Below the pieces are notes generated by a model. It did no database searches, was not told the origin of the DNA, and worked only from the letters and a program-made list of their open reading frames with translations. Both the position numbers and the translations under genes were made by a program. From Bacillota bacterium (GTDB lineage: Bacteria > Bacillota > Clostridia > Tissierellales > MES13), in contig VENA01000008.1 in the NCBI GenBank assembly GCA_009711785.1, positions 1-64,000 on the forward strand: a stretch of 64,000 nucleotides of DNA. Reading direction: 5' to 3'. Positions 1 to 8,395 of this stretch are shown one piece after another (positions within the stretch are counted from its first letter, which is position 1; each line of letters begins with the position of its first letter).

Positions 1-1
1 A

Positions 2-151
2 ACATCTGTTTTAGGTGAACCAGTTTTCGCTAGTATATGGTCTATGTTCATTTTTAATAAACTTCCAACACTTTGGCAAATTATCGGTGGCTTAATAACT
101 ATTTTCGGTATATCTCTATATATAAGAGTTAATAGAAAAGATGAAGTTTAA
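2..151 (+). CDS. DMT-superfamily (EamA-like) transporter, C-terminal end only
   Basis: This is the last 49 codons of a gene that begins left of the window; the frame is open from base 2 to the TAA at 149-151. The visible tail has the pattern LGEPVFASIWS, then a short polar turn and a final hydrophobic helix (IIGGLITIFGISLYI) ending in a basic tail. That pattern, with a Glu-Pro in the penultimate helix and a glycine-rich last helix, is typical of the second EamA repeat in drug/metabolite transporters of the inner membrane. The substrate cannot be told. The next gene follows 51 bases downstream on the same strand and may be co-transcribed. Confidence 0.75.
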   Translation, partial: TSVLGEPVFASIWSMFIFNKLPTLWQIIGGLITIFGISLYIRVNRKDEV

Positions 152-202
152 AAAAATTTATAACATATCTTACGATAAATATAAAATAATAAGGAGGATT
201 TT

Positions 203-1195
203 ATGATTAAAATATTAACTAAAGAAGACATAAAAAAAGTTTTTACAATGAAAGAAGCAATAGAGGCTAACAAAGAAGCCTTTGGAATCTATTCTTCTAA
301 AAAAAGTATAACTCCCTTAAGGACAAAAATTGATGTTAAAAAGTATAATGCAACTAATCTTTTTATGCCAGCCTATGCAGAAGATTTGGATACATCAGGT
401 ATGAAAATAATATCTGTTTTCCCTGGAAATGTTAAAATTAATAAACCAGTAGTCCCATCTCAAATGATTTTAATGGATGGTAGCACTGGAGAGGTAATAG
501 CACTTTTAAATGGTACATACCTAACACAACTTCGTACTGGAGCTATTACAGGCGCTGCAACTGATTTATTGTCTAATAAAGATTCAAAGATTGGTGCACT
601 TTTTGGTACTGGAGGTCAAGCTAGATGTCAACTTGAAGCAATGTTAACTGTAAGAGATCTAGATGAAGTAAGAATATTTGATATAGATAAAGATAAGTGC
701 ATTAATTTTGTTGATAAGGTAAATAAAGATTTAAGTGATTTTAATACAACTTTTAAAGCCGTAAACTCATCAGATGAAGCTATAGATAATGCTGATATTA
801 TAACTACTATAACAACATCTACTAAGCCTGTTTTCGATGGAAAGAAAGTAAAAAAAGGTGCCCATATAAATGGAGTAGGTTCATTTACCCCATCTATGAG
901 AGAACTTGATGAGTATATAATAAAAAGAGCAGATAAAGTTATAGCTGATACTTTAGATGGTGTATTAGCAGAAGCAGGTGATTTTTTAATACCTATAAAA
1001 GAAAATTCATTTACTAAAGATATTTTTACAGGGGAGTTAGGTGATATTGTAAATAAAAAAGTAAAAAAACGAGAAAATAAAGAAGAAATAACAATATGTA
1101 AATCAGTGGGTAGTGCAATTTTAGATTTAGTAGTTGGTAAGAAAATCTATGATAACTCAAATAAAAAAGATATAGGTCAAATTATTAAATTATAA
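203..1195 (+). CDS. Ornithine cyclodeaminase / mu-crystallin family NAD(P)-dependent enzyme
   Basis: The 330-residue protein has the full length of the OCD/mu-crystallin family. It carries the family signature RTGAITGAATDLL (about 111-123), a Rossmann dinucleotide motif GALFGTGGQA (about 131-140) and a late HINGVGSF motif (about 222-229). Family members include ornithine cyclodeaminase, alanine dehydrogenase and 1-pyrroline-2-carboxylate or ketimine reductases. They are cytoplasmic NAD(P)-linked enzymes, and sequence alone does not separate the activities. The start is an ATG behind AAGGAGG. The gene follows a DMT transporter fragment, so the pair could import and process or export an amino acid; that is inference. 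A strong hairpin overlaps the end of the gene. Confidence 0.88.
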   Translation: MIKILTKEDIKKVFTMKEAIEANKEAFGIYSSKKSITPLRTKIDVKKYNATNLFMPAYAEDLDTSGMKIISVFPGNVKINKPVVPSQMILMDGSTGEVIALLNGTYLTQLRTGAITGAATDLLSNKDSKIGALFGTGGQARCQLEAMLTVRDLDEVRIFDIDKDKCINFVDKVNKDLSDFNTTFKAVNSSDEAIDNADIITTITTSTKPVFDGKKVKKGAHINGVGSFTPSMRELDEYIIKRADKVIADTLDGVLAEAGDFLIPIKENSFTKDIFTGELGDIVNKKVKKRENKEEITICKSVGSAILDLVVGKKIYDNSNKKDIGQIIKL

Positions 1196-1230
1196 AGAAT
1201 ACGCCAAAAGGCGTATTCTTATCTTTATTT
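1195..1230 (+). terminator. Rho-independent terminator after the OCD gene
   Basis: An 11-bp perfect stem (AAGAATACGCC and GGCGTATTCTT) with an AAAA loop is followed by a T-rich run. It sits directly at the stop of the cyclodeaminase gene and, read the other way, also at the end of the leftward DUF4037 locus, so it can serve both convergent units. Confidence 0.8.
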
Positions 1231-1356
1231 TAAGCTCTCTTTTACTATCTTTTTATTAACTTCATAATTACACCCAAAATTAGATTCATCACATAATTCT
1301 ATTTTTGATAAAAGTTCAATATCTTTAATCCTTTCTAAGTCAATCTTATTTTCAAT
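1225..1356 (-). pseudogene. Frame-shifted C-terminal tail of the DUF4037 gene
   Basis: On the minus strand, right where the upstream frame stops (TGA at 1352-1354), an adjacent frame stays open for 43 codons to a TAA at 1225-1227. It encodes an ordinary charged and hydrophobic tail starting IENKIDLERIKDIELL. The two frames join smoothly if one A is removed from the A-rich run at about 1354-1362. There is no ribosome binding site or start codon for the tail, so it is not an independent gene. Either the gene is truncated by about 43 residues, or the extra base is a sequencing error, or slippage restores the frame. Confidence 0.6.
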
Positions 1357-2335
1357 TTATTATCTTTTGTGAATCAAATCCTAAATAACCTCTTTTATAA
1401 TAATTAATAATATTAGGTTCTACATACTCTGTTATATTAAGAGTATTATGCTTATTAATTATTTCTTCATATAACTTGTTTAGCCCTTCTTCTCTTTTTT
1501 TATATGTCTTTTCATATATAGCTTTATTAATTAAAGGCTTAACTTTATCATATATTTTTAATTTCTTAAAAGAAACTCCAAACCATTTACTATAAGGATA
1601 ATATCTTTCTTCATAGTAAAAACATAATCTCATAAGCTTATTTACAATCCTATTAATTATTATACTTTCGCCTATCAAATCGCCTTGATCTCTACATCTA
1701 CCGATAAATGCTTGCTCTTCATAAATAGAATTCCATATTATATATATACGGATTAATAAAACTTCTAAAGGAAAAAAACTTAACCTTTTTCTAGCATTTG
1801 TTAATTCATTAATACTATCATAGAAAACCTCACCACTTGTCAACTCTAATAGATTTTGTATAGGATAAGCTAACCATGACTTAAACTCAATATCCTTACT
1901 TAAATCAATTTCTATATCCCTATTAAAAAATCTATCAACCGTTTCGATTTCAATAAAATGATTAATTGGATATTCTTCTTTGTACTGCATATATGCATTA
2001 TTAAACCAACCTTCTACTGCTTTATAATTTGTTGGAAATCCTTTATATGTTCTAGGTAAATTATATTTAAAAAATTCATCTATTTCTTTATGATACCTTT
2101 TATAGTCTTTCTTAGTTAAAAATATTTGTAACCTTGGACCCCAAACATGATCTGTAGACTTATAATCATCAAAACCTAACACATCAGAACAATGACCAAT
2201 TAAGGAAGCTGCATAATTAATATTAGGATAAGTCTTTTCAAATAAAGACTTTACTACATCAAAATAAAATCCCTTATTTAATTTAAGTCCAGGTATAAAA
2301 TTATCCTGTGATTTTAAAGCAAAAACTTCTGTCAC
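1352..2335 (-). CDS. DUF4037 domain protein, 3' end frameshifted
   Basis: A 327-residue cytoplasmic protein resembling DUF4037 proteins, which have a nucleotidyltransferase-like N-terminal part and a helical C-terminal part. Visible features are a GHCSDVLGFDD stretch near residues 47-57, a HVWGPRLQIFL segment near 63-73 typical of the nucleotidyltransferase-like core, and a C-terminal helical half with FFPLEVLLIRIYIIWNSI. The start is GTG, behind CAGGAGG. The substrate is unknown for the family; a role in modifying a small molecule or nucleotide is a guess. The reading frame appears broken near its end (see the tail at 1225-1356). It heads a run of leftward accessory genes. Confidence 0.65.
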   Translation of the reverse strand: MTEVFALKSQDNFIPGLKLNKGFYFDVVKSLFEKTYPNINYAASLIGHCSDVLGFDDYKSTDHVWGPRLQIFLTKKDYKRYHKEIDEFFKYNLPRTYKGFPTNYKAVEGWFNNAYMQYKEEYPINHFIEIETVDRFFNRDIEIDLSKDIEFKSWLAYPIQNLLELTSGEVFYDSINELTNARKRLSFFPLEVLLIRIYIIWNSIYEEQAFIGRCRDQGDLIGESIIINRIVNKLMRLCFYYEERYYPYSKWFGVSFKKLKIYDKVKPLINKAIYEKTYKKREEGLNKLYEEIINKHNTLNITEYVEPNIINYYKRGYLGFDSQKIIN

Positions 2336-2356
2336 TAAGTTAACCTCCTGTTTAAG

Positions 2357-2824
2357 TTATATTTTATATTCCATTCTATGAAATTTTCCAATCCCTGTAG
2401 GTGTTTTTCTTTCATATGTTTCAACTATTTTAAATCCTGATCTTTTATATACTTTTAATGCCCTCTTATTCCACGTTAATACTTCTAGGTCTATTTTATT
2501 TTCTGGATGTTTACTTTTAAGTTTATTAATTATTACATCTACGACCTCTTTTCCTATTCCTTTAGAACAATAATCAGGTCTTAATCCTAGACCTATTCTA
2601 GTTAATCCTTCTTTAGGATAGTTAAGTTCAACAAAACCTACAAAATCTTTATCATCTAATATAGAATAAAACATCTCTTTTCTTTTTTTACTATCTAACG
2701 AAGGTTCACTCTTGTCCATTTCATCCCAATCTGGCCAGTTATAAACATCATATGGCGCTTTATAATTCCAAGTACATATTTCTTTTACATTTTCCTTTGA
2801 AAGTTCGCCTAACTTTAATTCCAT
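2357..2824 (-). CDS. GNAT-family N-acetyltransferase
   Basis: A 155-residue single-domain protein. The acetyl-CoA binding motif A is seen as LRPDYCSKGIGKEVVDVI near residues 81-98 (R/QxxGxG/A type), followed by LEVLTWNKRALKVYKRSGF near 113-131, the beta-bulge and pyrophosphate-loop region of GNAT enzymes. The protein would transfer acetyl from acetyl-CoA to an amine; the acceptor cannot be predicted. The start ATG lies behind TTAGGGGGAATT. It is 21 bases downstream of the start of the DUF4037 gene and 32 bases from the next GNAT gene, so these are probably one transcript. Confidence 0.88.
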   Translation of the reverse strand: MELKLGELSKENVKEICTWNYKAPYDVYNWPDWDEMDKSEPSLDSKKRKEMFYSILDDKDFVGFVELNYPKEGLTRIGLGLRPDYCSKGIGKEVVDVIINKLKSKHPENKIDLEVLTWNKRALKVYKRSGFKIVETYERKTPTGIGKFHRMEYKI

Positions 2825-2856
2825 GTTAATTCCCCCTAATAAATTTAGAATATAAT

Positions 2857-3429
2857 CTAGTCATACTTACTTAACACTTTTTTTATTGTTGAATCTTTGA
2901 ACTCATCACTTAAAATATCCATATAAACTTCATCATACTCATTTTCCCCATATATAATTGAACTTCTACGTCTACCAATTTCCCTAAAACCATTTTTTTT
3001 GCATACTTTAATAGCTGCTTTATTAAATGAGTATGTTTCTATCATAATATTTCTAAGATTTAAAACATTAAAACCGAAATCTAATAATAATTTCATTGAC
3101 TCGGTTCCTATTCCTTTACTTCTTGAACTTTCATCACCAATAAACATACCCATAACTGCATTTTTATTAATCAAATTTACTCTCATTAATCTAGCAATAC
3201 CTATTACCTCATCATCAACTTCTCTTACAATATAAAAACCATAACCTCTACTACTAGTCATATTCTCAAGATAATCCTTTTGCAGCTCATATGTAATCAT
3301 ATCTGAGATATCCCCTGTTTTAATTGAAACTTCAATATCATTACTCCATTTTGTAACCTTTTTTACTTCACTACTATCTACTGGAGATAGAAAACACTTT
3401 TCCCCCTTTAACTTTTTAATATATTTCAT
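2857..3429 (-). CDS. GNAT-family N-acetyltransferase (RimJ/RimL type)
   Basis: A 190-residue protein of the RimJ/RimL-like acetyltransferase group, which acetylates protein N-termini or small amines. It begins with a FLSPVDSSEV-like segment, has the cofactor motif RSKGIGTESMKLLLDFGF at about 103-120 and the following NLRNIMIETYSFNKAAIKVC stretch at about 123-142. The ATG follows AAGGGGGATTT. It differs clearly in sequence from the neighbouring GNAT gene, so the two are not a recent duplication. The acceptor is unknown. Confidence 0.88.
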   Translation of the reverse strand: MKYIKKLKGEKCFLSPVDSSEVKKVTKWSNDIEVSIKTGDISDMITYELQKDYLENMTSSRGYGFYIVREVDDEVIGIARLMRVNLINKNAVMGMFIGDESSRSKGIGTESMKLLLDFGFNVLNLRNIMIETYSFNKAAIKVCKKNGFREIGRRRSSIIYGENEYDEVYMDILSDEFKDSTIKKVLSKYD

Positions 3430-3452
3430 TATAAATCCCCCTTAATAAAAGC

Positions 3453-4694
3453 TTAACTTTTTAACTTGCTTTTAAACTTCTTCATAGTTTCTTTATTTGT
3501 TATTTCTAAAAGTTTATTTAAAAACTCCTCTGTATTATTTATTTCATTCATATGTATTTCACATAAAAGTTTATTAAACATTCTTTCACCCATTTCTTTT
3601 TCTAATTCATATAATAAAATAGGTCCCTTTACATATAATGTATCAAATGCTTTTTCATCTTCTCTATCTAAATTAAGTATTGGTGGTAAATCTTTTGAGT
3701 TTTCTTTATACTTATCTATTATTTCTTCAAATCTTTCCTTTCCATAATAATCCCTTATTGAAATCAAACATGAATACTCTGCAAAGGATTCATTTAACCA
3801 ATCTTCATATGTAGTCATATCAGCCTTTGACCACCAAAGGTGTGCCATTTCATGGGCAAGATATTTATAGTTTTTTATCTTTCCTGATAAATATTTAAAA
3901 TGATTAGTTGAGTTTTCTTTACTTAAATTAGGAAGGACTATTAGTCCTGGTCTATTATATCCACCTCCATCCTCTCTAGGTAAGATTACTATTGAAAAAT
4001 TTTGTTTCTTAATATCTCCAAATTTAGAAACAAAACTATTTAATATACTATGGGATATATCATTTAACTCTTTTGCAATTATCTTATGACTATTATCAAT
4101 ATAAAAAACCTGCACATCCACTTCTTTCACTTTATTTTTAAACTGATTATTATTAAAATATTTTGAAGCTAAGAATGAACAATCTATAAAGGGAATCTTT
4201 TGATTAATAAGCCAGCCATTTTCTGTAGGTTTAGTAATATTACTTCCAACTACAAAATAATCATCTTTTTTAAATGATATATTTACCTTAAAACATGCCT
4301 TATGAATTTTTTCAATCAAAGGAAACCATGGAGAATATATCCCTAACTCTATCCATTTTTCTGTAATTCTATTAATACCTAAATTTTTTATTTGTCCACT
4401 ATAATTAAATTTAATATAAACTTTTTCTCCCTTTACTAGCGGTTTAGAAAAGTAAATATTAATTTCTTTAGATTCTTTAATAAAAGGTGACCAATTAGCT
4501 ATTTTTTCTTTAACCCTATAATCAGCTATATTATTAGACTTTATACTTTTTATATTTAAATCTTTAAATATAAAAAAATTTAGACTATTTATCTTTTCTT
4601 CTTTACAATAATAAGTAAAGTTAACCTCTGATTTTAGAAAGCTATTTATTGTATCAATACTTAAATTTACATTATAAGAATTATATTTTGCCAT
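3453..4694 (-). CDS. M1-like zinc metallopeptidase (short gluzincin variant)
   Basis: A 413-residue protein with a zinc site HEMAH (His281, Glu282, His285) followed by WLNESFAEYS, in which Glu302 is the likely third zinc ligand. The gap from the second His to this Glu is 16 residues, shorter than the 18 of classical M1 aminopeptidases, and the GAMEN exopeptidase motif is absent; GGGYNRPGLIVL (about 243-254) is in its place. The N-terminal half is beta-rich as in M1 proteins, but the C-terminal helical domain is reduced to about 90 residues. No signal peptide is visible, so it should be cytoplasmic. It probably has a narrow peptide substrate range or is an unusual aminopeptidase. The ATG follows TTAGGGGGATT. 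Confidence 0.8.
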   Translation of the reverse strand: MAKYNSYNVNLSIDTINSFLKSEVNFTYYCKEEKINSLNFFIFKDLNIKSIKSNNIADYRVKEKIANWSPFIKESKEINIYFSKPLVKGEKVYIKFNYSGQIKNLGINRITEKWIELGIYSPWFPLIEKIHKACFKVNISFKKDDYFVVGSNITKPTENGWLINQKIPFIDCSFLASKYFNNNQFKNKVKEVDVQVFYIDNSHKIIAKELNDISHSILNSFVSKFGDIKKQNFSIVILPREDGGGYNRPGLIVLPNLSKENSTNHFKYLSGKIKNYKYLAHEMAHLWWSKADMTTYEDWLNESFAEYSCLISIRDYYGKERFEEIIDKYKENSKDLPPILNLDREDEKAFDTLYVKGPILLYELEKEMGERMFNKLLCEIHMNEINNTEEFLNKLLEITNKETMKKFKSKLKS

Positions 4695-4729
4695 GAAAAT
4701 CCCCCTAATAACTAAAAAAAACTATTTAA

Positions 4730-5308
4730 CTAATTCTTATTATAAAATACAATCTCATCTAAACTCTTTTTTCCTTTAGGCTTTATCTCTTTTTTTGGAT
4801 AACCAAAGGCTATTATCTCTGAGGGTATACAATTTTCATCTAAATTTAGTAATCTAGAAACTTCTTCTACCTTAAAATAAGATATCCAAGTAGAACCTAT
4901 TCCCTGTTCTAAAGCTGCTAATACCATATGTGTACCTGGTATTTTAGTTTGATGTTCTTCTAGATTTAATTTATTATAAAGTTTTTTATCCATATTATTA
5001 ATTGAATCTTTAAATTCTGGAAATCTAGCCCTTTGTATATCCCTTCCCCCGCGTTTATCAGATACAATAATTGTACATAAAACAATTAAAAAATTTGCAT
5101 CTTTTATCCATTCCTGATTATAAGCAAGGTTTGAAATTTTTTTAATGAGATCTTTATTTGTAATTACGCCAAATTTCCAAGGTTGTTCGTTTCCTCCTGA
5201 TGGAGATAATCTTCCTGCCTTAAGTATATAATCTATCTTTTCTTTTTCTATATACTTACTTGAAAAATCCCGTAGACTACATCTTTTTTTTAATAAATCT
5301 AATAACAT
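4730..5308 (-). CDS. Nitroreductase-family FMN oxidoreductase
   Basis: A 192-residue protein of the nitroreductase fold. The N-terminus has the FMN-binding signature RCSLRDFSSKYIEKEKIDYI (about 9-28), then AGRLSPSGGNEQPWKFGVI (about 31-49), and later AALEQGIGSTWISYF (about 131-145) and IAFGYPKKE (about 166-174), all standard for this family. Such enzymes reduce nitro compounds, quinones or flavins with NAD(P)H as cytoplasmic dimers. The natural substrate is not predictable. It lies 35 bases after the M1-like gene start and 11 bases before the HD gene, in one leftward run. Confidence 0.88.
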   Translation of the reverse strand: MLLDLLKKRCSLRDFSSKYIEKEKIDYILKAGRLSPSGGNEQPWKFGVITNKDLIKKISNLAYNQEWIKDANFLIVLCTIIVSDKRGGRDIQRARFPEFKDSINNMDKKLYNKLNLEEHQTKIPGTHMVLAALEQGIGSTWISYFKVEEVSRLLNLDENCIPSEIIAFGYPKKEIKPKGKKSLDEIVFYNKN

Positions 5309-5319
5309 ATCATACTCCT

Positions 5320-5970
5320 TTAATCCTTTAATAATTTTTTAAAATACTTATAAGCTTTATATGCATCTGTATGGTATAGTCTTAATTCATTTTTCTTTTT
5401 ATATAATTCTTTTAAATAATATAGCATAGCTTCTTCTTTTGAATTTTTTAAAGAACTCTTTATCTCCTTTACTATCATAAAAAATTCTTTTTCTCTAAAA
5501 CTTAATTTATCAGCTAAAAATACTTCCATTTCAATATTACTTGGTTTTTCCCTTGATGTTGTATGATAACCTATTGCATTTAATATCTTTTCATTTTCTA
5601 TTTTAAATACATTTGCTGTAATAAACTTAGATATCCTTTGATGTAAAATAGAAGGTAATAGTTTTTCTTCCTCTGTTATATGAATATTATTTTCTCTACA
5701 AAACAAAATTATATCTTCTTTAGCCACTACCCTTCCTAAATCGTGACATAAACAGGCAATATAACTATATTTATCAACAACACCTACTACCTTTTCAATG
5801 TATGATAATTCTTCTAATACATCTAAAGAATGATTATATGTCTCTAAAGAATTAAAATTACTAAAGTATTGTTTAATATCTTCTTTTAAGTCAAAAGAAG
5901 GTTTAAATTGCAAATAATTTTTTATTATTAACACACCTCCAATATCTATATTTAAAACTAAATAAACCAT
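5320..5970 (-). CDS. HD-domain phosphohydrolase-like protein
   Basis: The protein has the HD metal-binding pattern: His47 in YNHSLDV and His76-Asp77 in CLCHDLGR, followed by LLPSILHQRIS and NAIGYHTTSREKPS, a layout resembling small HD proteins such as YqeK. These usually hydrolyse nucleotides or phosphates. The start is uncertain. The longest ATG frame (216 residues) has no clear ribosome binding site, while a strong GGAGG lies inside the frame near codons 11-12 and would fit a rarer downstream start. The gene heads the leftward run 5970-1225; a terminator separates it from the catabolic region. Confidence 0.75.
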   Translation of the reverse strand: MVYLVLNIDIGGVLIIKNYLQFKPSFDLKEDIKQYFSNFNSLETYNHSLDVLEELSYIEKVVGVVDKYSYIACLCHDLGRVVAKEDIILFCRENNIHITEEEKLLPSILHQRISKFITANVFKIENEKILNAIGYHTTSREKPSNIEMEVFLADKLSFREKEFFMIVKEIKSSLKNSKEEAMLYYLKELYKKKNELRLYHTDAYKAYKYFKKLLKD

Positions 5971-6113
5971 TGATACTTTATTCTATGGAAAGAAAATATT
6001 ACCTTTATTTTTAGAAAGGATAAGTAGTATAATCAATACCTTTTTATATAGTAATTTTTATTCTAATAATATTTTATAACATATATAAATACTCATATGG
6101 GTTAAATCTCAAA

Positions 6114-6156
6114 TAAAAAAAGCAAGTATGAACCTTTTCATACTTGCTTTTTTTTG
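6114..6156 (-). terminator. Rho-independent terminator closing the catabolic operon
   Basis: A 12-bp perfect stem (AGCAAGTATGAA and TTCATACTTGCT) is flanked by A-runs and T-runs on both sides, so it can act in either direction. It lies 15 bases after the stop of the CoA-transferase gene and marks the end of the leftward transcript from allH. Confidence 0.9.
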
Positions 6157-6170
6157 TTTATTATACTTTA

Positions 6171-7358
6171 TTAAAATATATTTTCATCCCTTAATTTATC
6201 TATTTTTTCCTTATTATACCCAAGCATTTCTTCTAAAATTTCATATGTATGCTCTCCTAATAATGGTGAAGGTGTTCTTATTTCACCTGGAGTATCACTC
6301 ATTTTAATAGGTATACCAGGTACTTTTAATTTTCCTGCTTTTGGATGTTCAACTTCAACTATCATTTTTCTTTCAAGCACTTGTGGATCTTTAATTACCT
6401 TATCAATAGTATTAATCGGTCCATTTGGAACTCCTTTATCATTTAGTATCCCTAGCCACTCATTAGTAGTTTTATTTTTAAAAGGCTCTGCTATTATAGC
6501 TCTTAAAATATCATAATTTTCATTTCTTAAAGGATTTGTTTTAAATCTTTCATCGTTAACTAATTCACTTTTACCAATAGCATCGCATAGCTTCGACCAT
6601 AACACATCGTTACCTGCTGCTATTATTATTTCTCCATCTTTTGTTTCAAATGGTTCAAAGGGAACTATAGATGTATGTCTGTTACCCATTGGTTTTGGGA
6701 TGTCTTTAGTTACAACATATCTAGCAATGGCATTTTCTAATATTGCGACCTGACAATCTAACATAGCAACATCTATCTTTTGTCCTTTACCTGTTTTATT
6801 TCTATTAACTAAAGCAGTTAATATACCAATTGATGTAAATAGCCCTGCTGTAATATCTCCAATAGAAGGTCCCACTCTAGTTAATTTCCCATCTTTTTGT
6901 CCCGTAATACTCATTATACCTCCCATAGCTTGAACGACAGCATCATAAGCTGCCCTTTTACTATAAGGTCCACTATGTCCAAATCCAGATGCTGCAGCGT
7001 ATATTATTTTAGGATTCTTTTTCTTTAAAACTTCAAATCCTAACCCTAGTTTTTCCATTGTCCCCGGTCTGAAATTTTCAACAATAACATCTGCTTCTTT
7101 AACTAATTCTAAAAGTATCTTTTTACCCTTCTCTTCTTTTAAGTTAAGAGTCATACTCCTTTTATTTCTATTTATACTCATAAAATATGCACTTTCATTA
7201 TTTAAATAAGGTCCAAAATTCCTTGAATCATCACCTTTTTTAGGTATTTCTATTTTTATTATATCTGCACCTAAATCCCCTAATATCATAGTTGCATAGG
7301 GTCCTGCTAAAACTCTTGTTAAATCAAGAACTTTTATACCATCTAATGCATACGTCAT
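6171..7358 (-). CDS. Class III (CaiB/BaiF-family) CoA-transferase
   Basis: A 395-residue protein of the formyl-CoA transferase/CaiB family. It opens with GIKVLDLTRVLAGPYATMIL and LGADIIKIE, has NFRPGTMEKLGLGFEVLK (about 95-112) and carries the likely catalytic Asp168 in GPSIGDITAGLF. A second signature is GKGQKIDVAMLDCQ (about 190-203). Such enzymes move CoA between carboxylic acids without net ATP use. It is the last gene of the operon with AllFGH-like subunits, a cyclase-family hydrolase and a nitrilase, so it may activate a carboxylate product (oxalate-like, oxamate-like or a hydroxy acid). The actual substrate is not visible from sequence. Confidence 0.9.
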   Translation of the reverse strand: MTYALDGIKVLDLTRVLAGPYATMILGDLGADIIKIEIPKKGDDSRNFGPYLNNESAYFMSINRNKRSMTLNLKEEKGKKILLELVKEADVIVENFRPGTMEKLGLGFEVLKKKNPKIIYAAASGFGHSGPYSKRAAYDAVVQAMGGIMSITGQKDGKLTRVGPSIGDITAGLFTSIGILTALVNRNKTGKGQKIDVAMLDCQVAILENAIARYVVTKDIPKPMGNRHTSIVPFEPFETKDGEIIIAAGNDVLWSKLCDAIGKSELVNDERFKTNPLRNENYDILRAIIAEPFKNKTTNEWLGILNDKGVPNGPINTIDKVIKDPQVLERKMIVEVEHPKAGKLKVPGIPIKMSDTPGEIRTPSPLLGEHTYEILEEMLGYNKEKIDKLRDENIF

Positions 7359-7437
7359 ATTATAGCCCTCCCTTTAAAAGAAATTAACTGCTTACAATAA
7401 TTTATTTATAAAACATTTAGATTTAAAATTTTATATA

Positions 7438-8340
7438 TTAATAATTTTTAGCTTTTTTATAAGGTATTCTTTCACTAGGTTCAAAACTACTTTTACCTTC
7501 TAATAAAATTTCTTTATAAACCCCTATATTTCTATCCTCTATATGGTCAAATTTCATAGGAGATTTTGTTCCATAACTAACATATTTTATAGGTTTTGGG
7601 TTTAATTTAGCAGCTATAATTTCCTCAGTTCCTCTAGCTAAAGCCATAGTTTGTGCTATTGGACTTACAATCATACTATGGCCAAAGTAATAATTATCTC
7701 CTGCATCTTTACCAAGGGAATTAGCTGCTAATACATAAACATGATTATCATAAGCTCTTGCTTTATTTGTTGTTTCCCATATTTCATAACTTCTTAATAA
7801 AGCGGAAGGTCTTGTAATTATTTCAGCTCCTTTTAAAGCTAATACTCTACTTAATTCAGGAAAATCTCCATCATAACATATGATCATACCTATTTTTCCT
7901 AGTTTTGTATCTACAACAACAGTTTTATCTCCTGGTGTAGTCCAACCTCCTCCAGCTTTTCTTTCAGTAGGAAAAGGATGGGTTTTTCTATAATTAGCTA
8001 ATATATCCCCATTATCGTCTATTAAAATTGAACTATTTAATATTTCATTTTGTTTTTTCCCTCTTTCATATAATGGAAATACAACATGTACACCTAACTC
8101 TTTTGCAAGCTTTTGAACTTTTTTAGTATGACTTCCAGGTATTTCAGATAACATTTCATAAAACTCTTCAACCGGTATATTTGGCGTAAATCCAGTAGTT
8201 ATTGTTTCTGGAAATACTACTAAATCTGCCTGATATTCTTTATAAGCTTTTTTTAACCAATAACATGCTTTTTCAATATTTACATTTATATTATTCGGCT
8301 CTACTGCAAATTGTACACAAGCTGCTATATGCTCTTTCAT
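7438..8340 (-). CDS. Nitrilase-superfamily carbon-nitrogen hydrolase
   Basis: A 300-residue cytoplasmic amidohydrolase with the Glu-Lys-Cys triad of the nitrilase fold: Glu45 in VVFPETITTGF, Lys119 in YRKTHPF and Cys155 in MIICYDGDFPE. It ends with DRNIGVYKE, as in aliphatic amidase and N-carbamoyl hydrolase branches. It would hydrolyse an amide or N-carbamoyl bond, releasing ammonia or carbamate. Its place between a cyclase-family hydrolase and a CoA-transferase in an operon with carbamoyltransferase subunits suggests an acyclic amide or ureide intermediate; that is inference. The ATG follows AAAGGAGG. A strong hairpin lies between this gene and the upstream one. Confidence 0.88.
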   Translation of the reverse strand: MKEHIAACVQFAVEPNNINVNIEKACYWLKKAYKEYQADLVVFPETITTGFTPNIPVEEFYEMLSEIPGSHTKKVQKLAKELGVHVVFPLYERGKKQNEILNSSILIDDNGDILANYRKTHPFPTERKAGGGWTTPGDKTVVVDTKLGKIGMIICYDGDFPELSRVLALKGAEIITRPSALLRSYEIWETTNKARAYDNHVYVLAANSLGKDAGDNYYFGHSMIVSPIAQTMALARGTEEIIAAKLNPKPIKYVSYGTKSPMKFDHIEDRNIGVYKEILLEGKSSFEPSERIPYKKAKNY

Positions 8341-8364
8341 TGCATATCCTCCTTTATTTTAAAA

Positions 8365-8391
8365 TTTTACCCGCCTAAGAGGCGGGTAAAA
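8365..8391 (-). terminator. Intra-operon hairpin between cyclase and nitrilase genes
   Basis: Minus-strand RNA folds into TTTACCCGCC / GGCGGGTAAA with a five-base loop, GC-rich for this genome, followed by AATTTT. The weak T-run suggests partial termination or an mRNA stabiliser that lowers expression of the two downstream genes relative to the allHFG part. Confidence 0.6.
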
Positions 8392-8395
8392 AACA

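Noticed and set aside
6000..6110. Small RNA or gene in the gap before the HD gene
   Set aside because: Only AT-rich DNA expected to hold a promoter; nothing else was supported.
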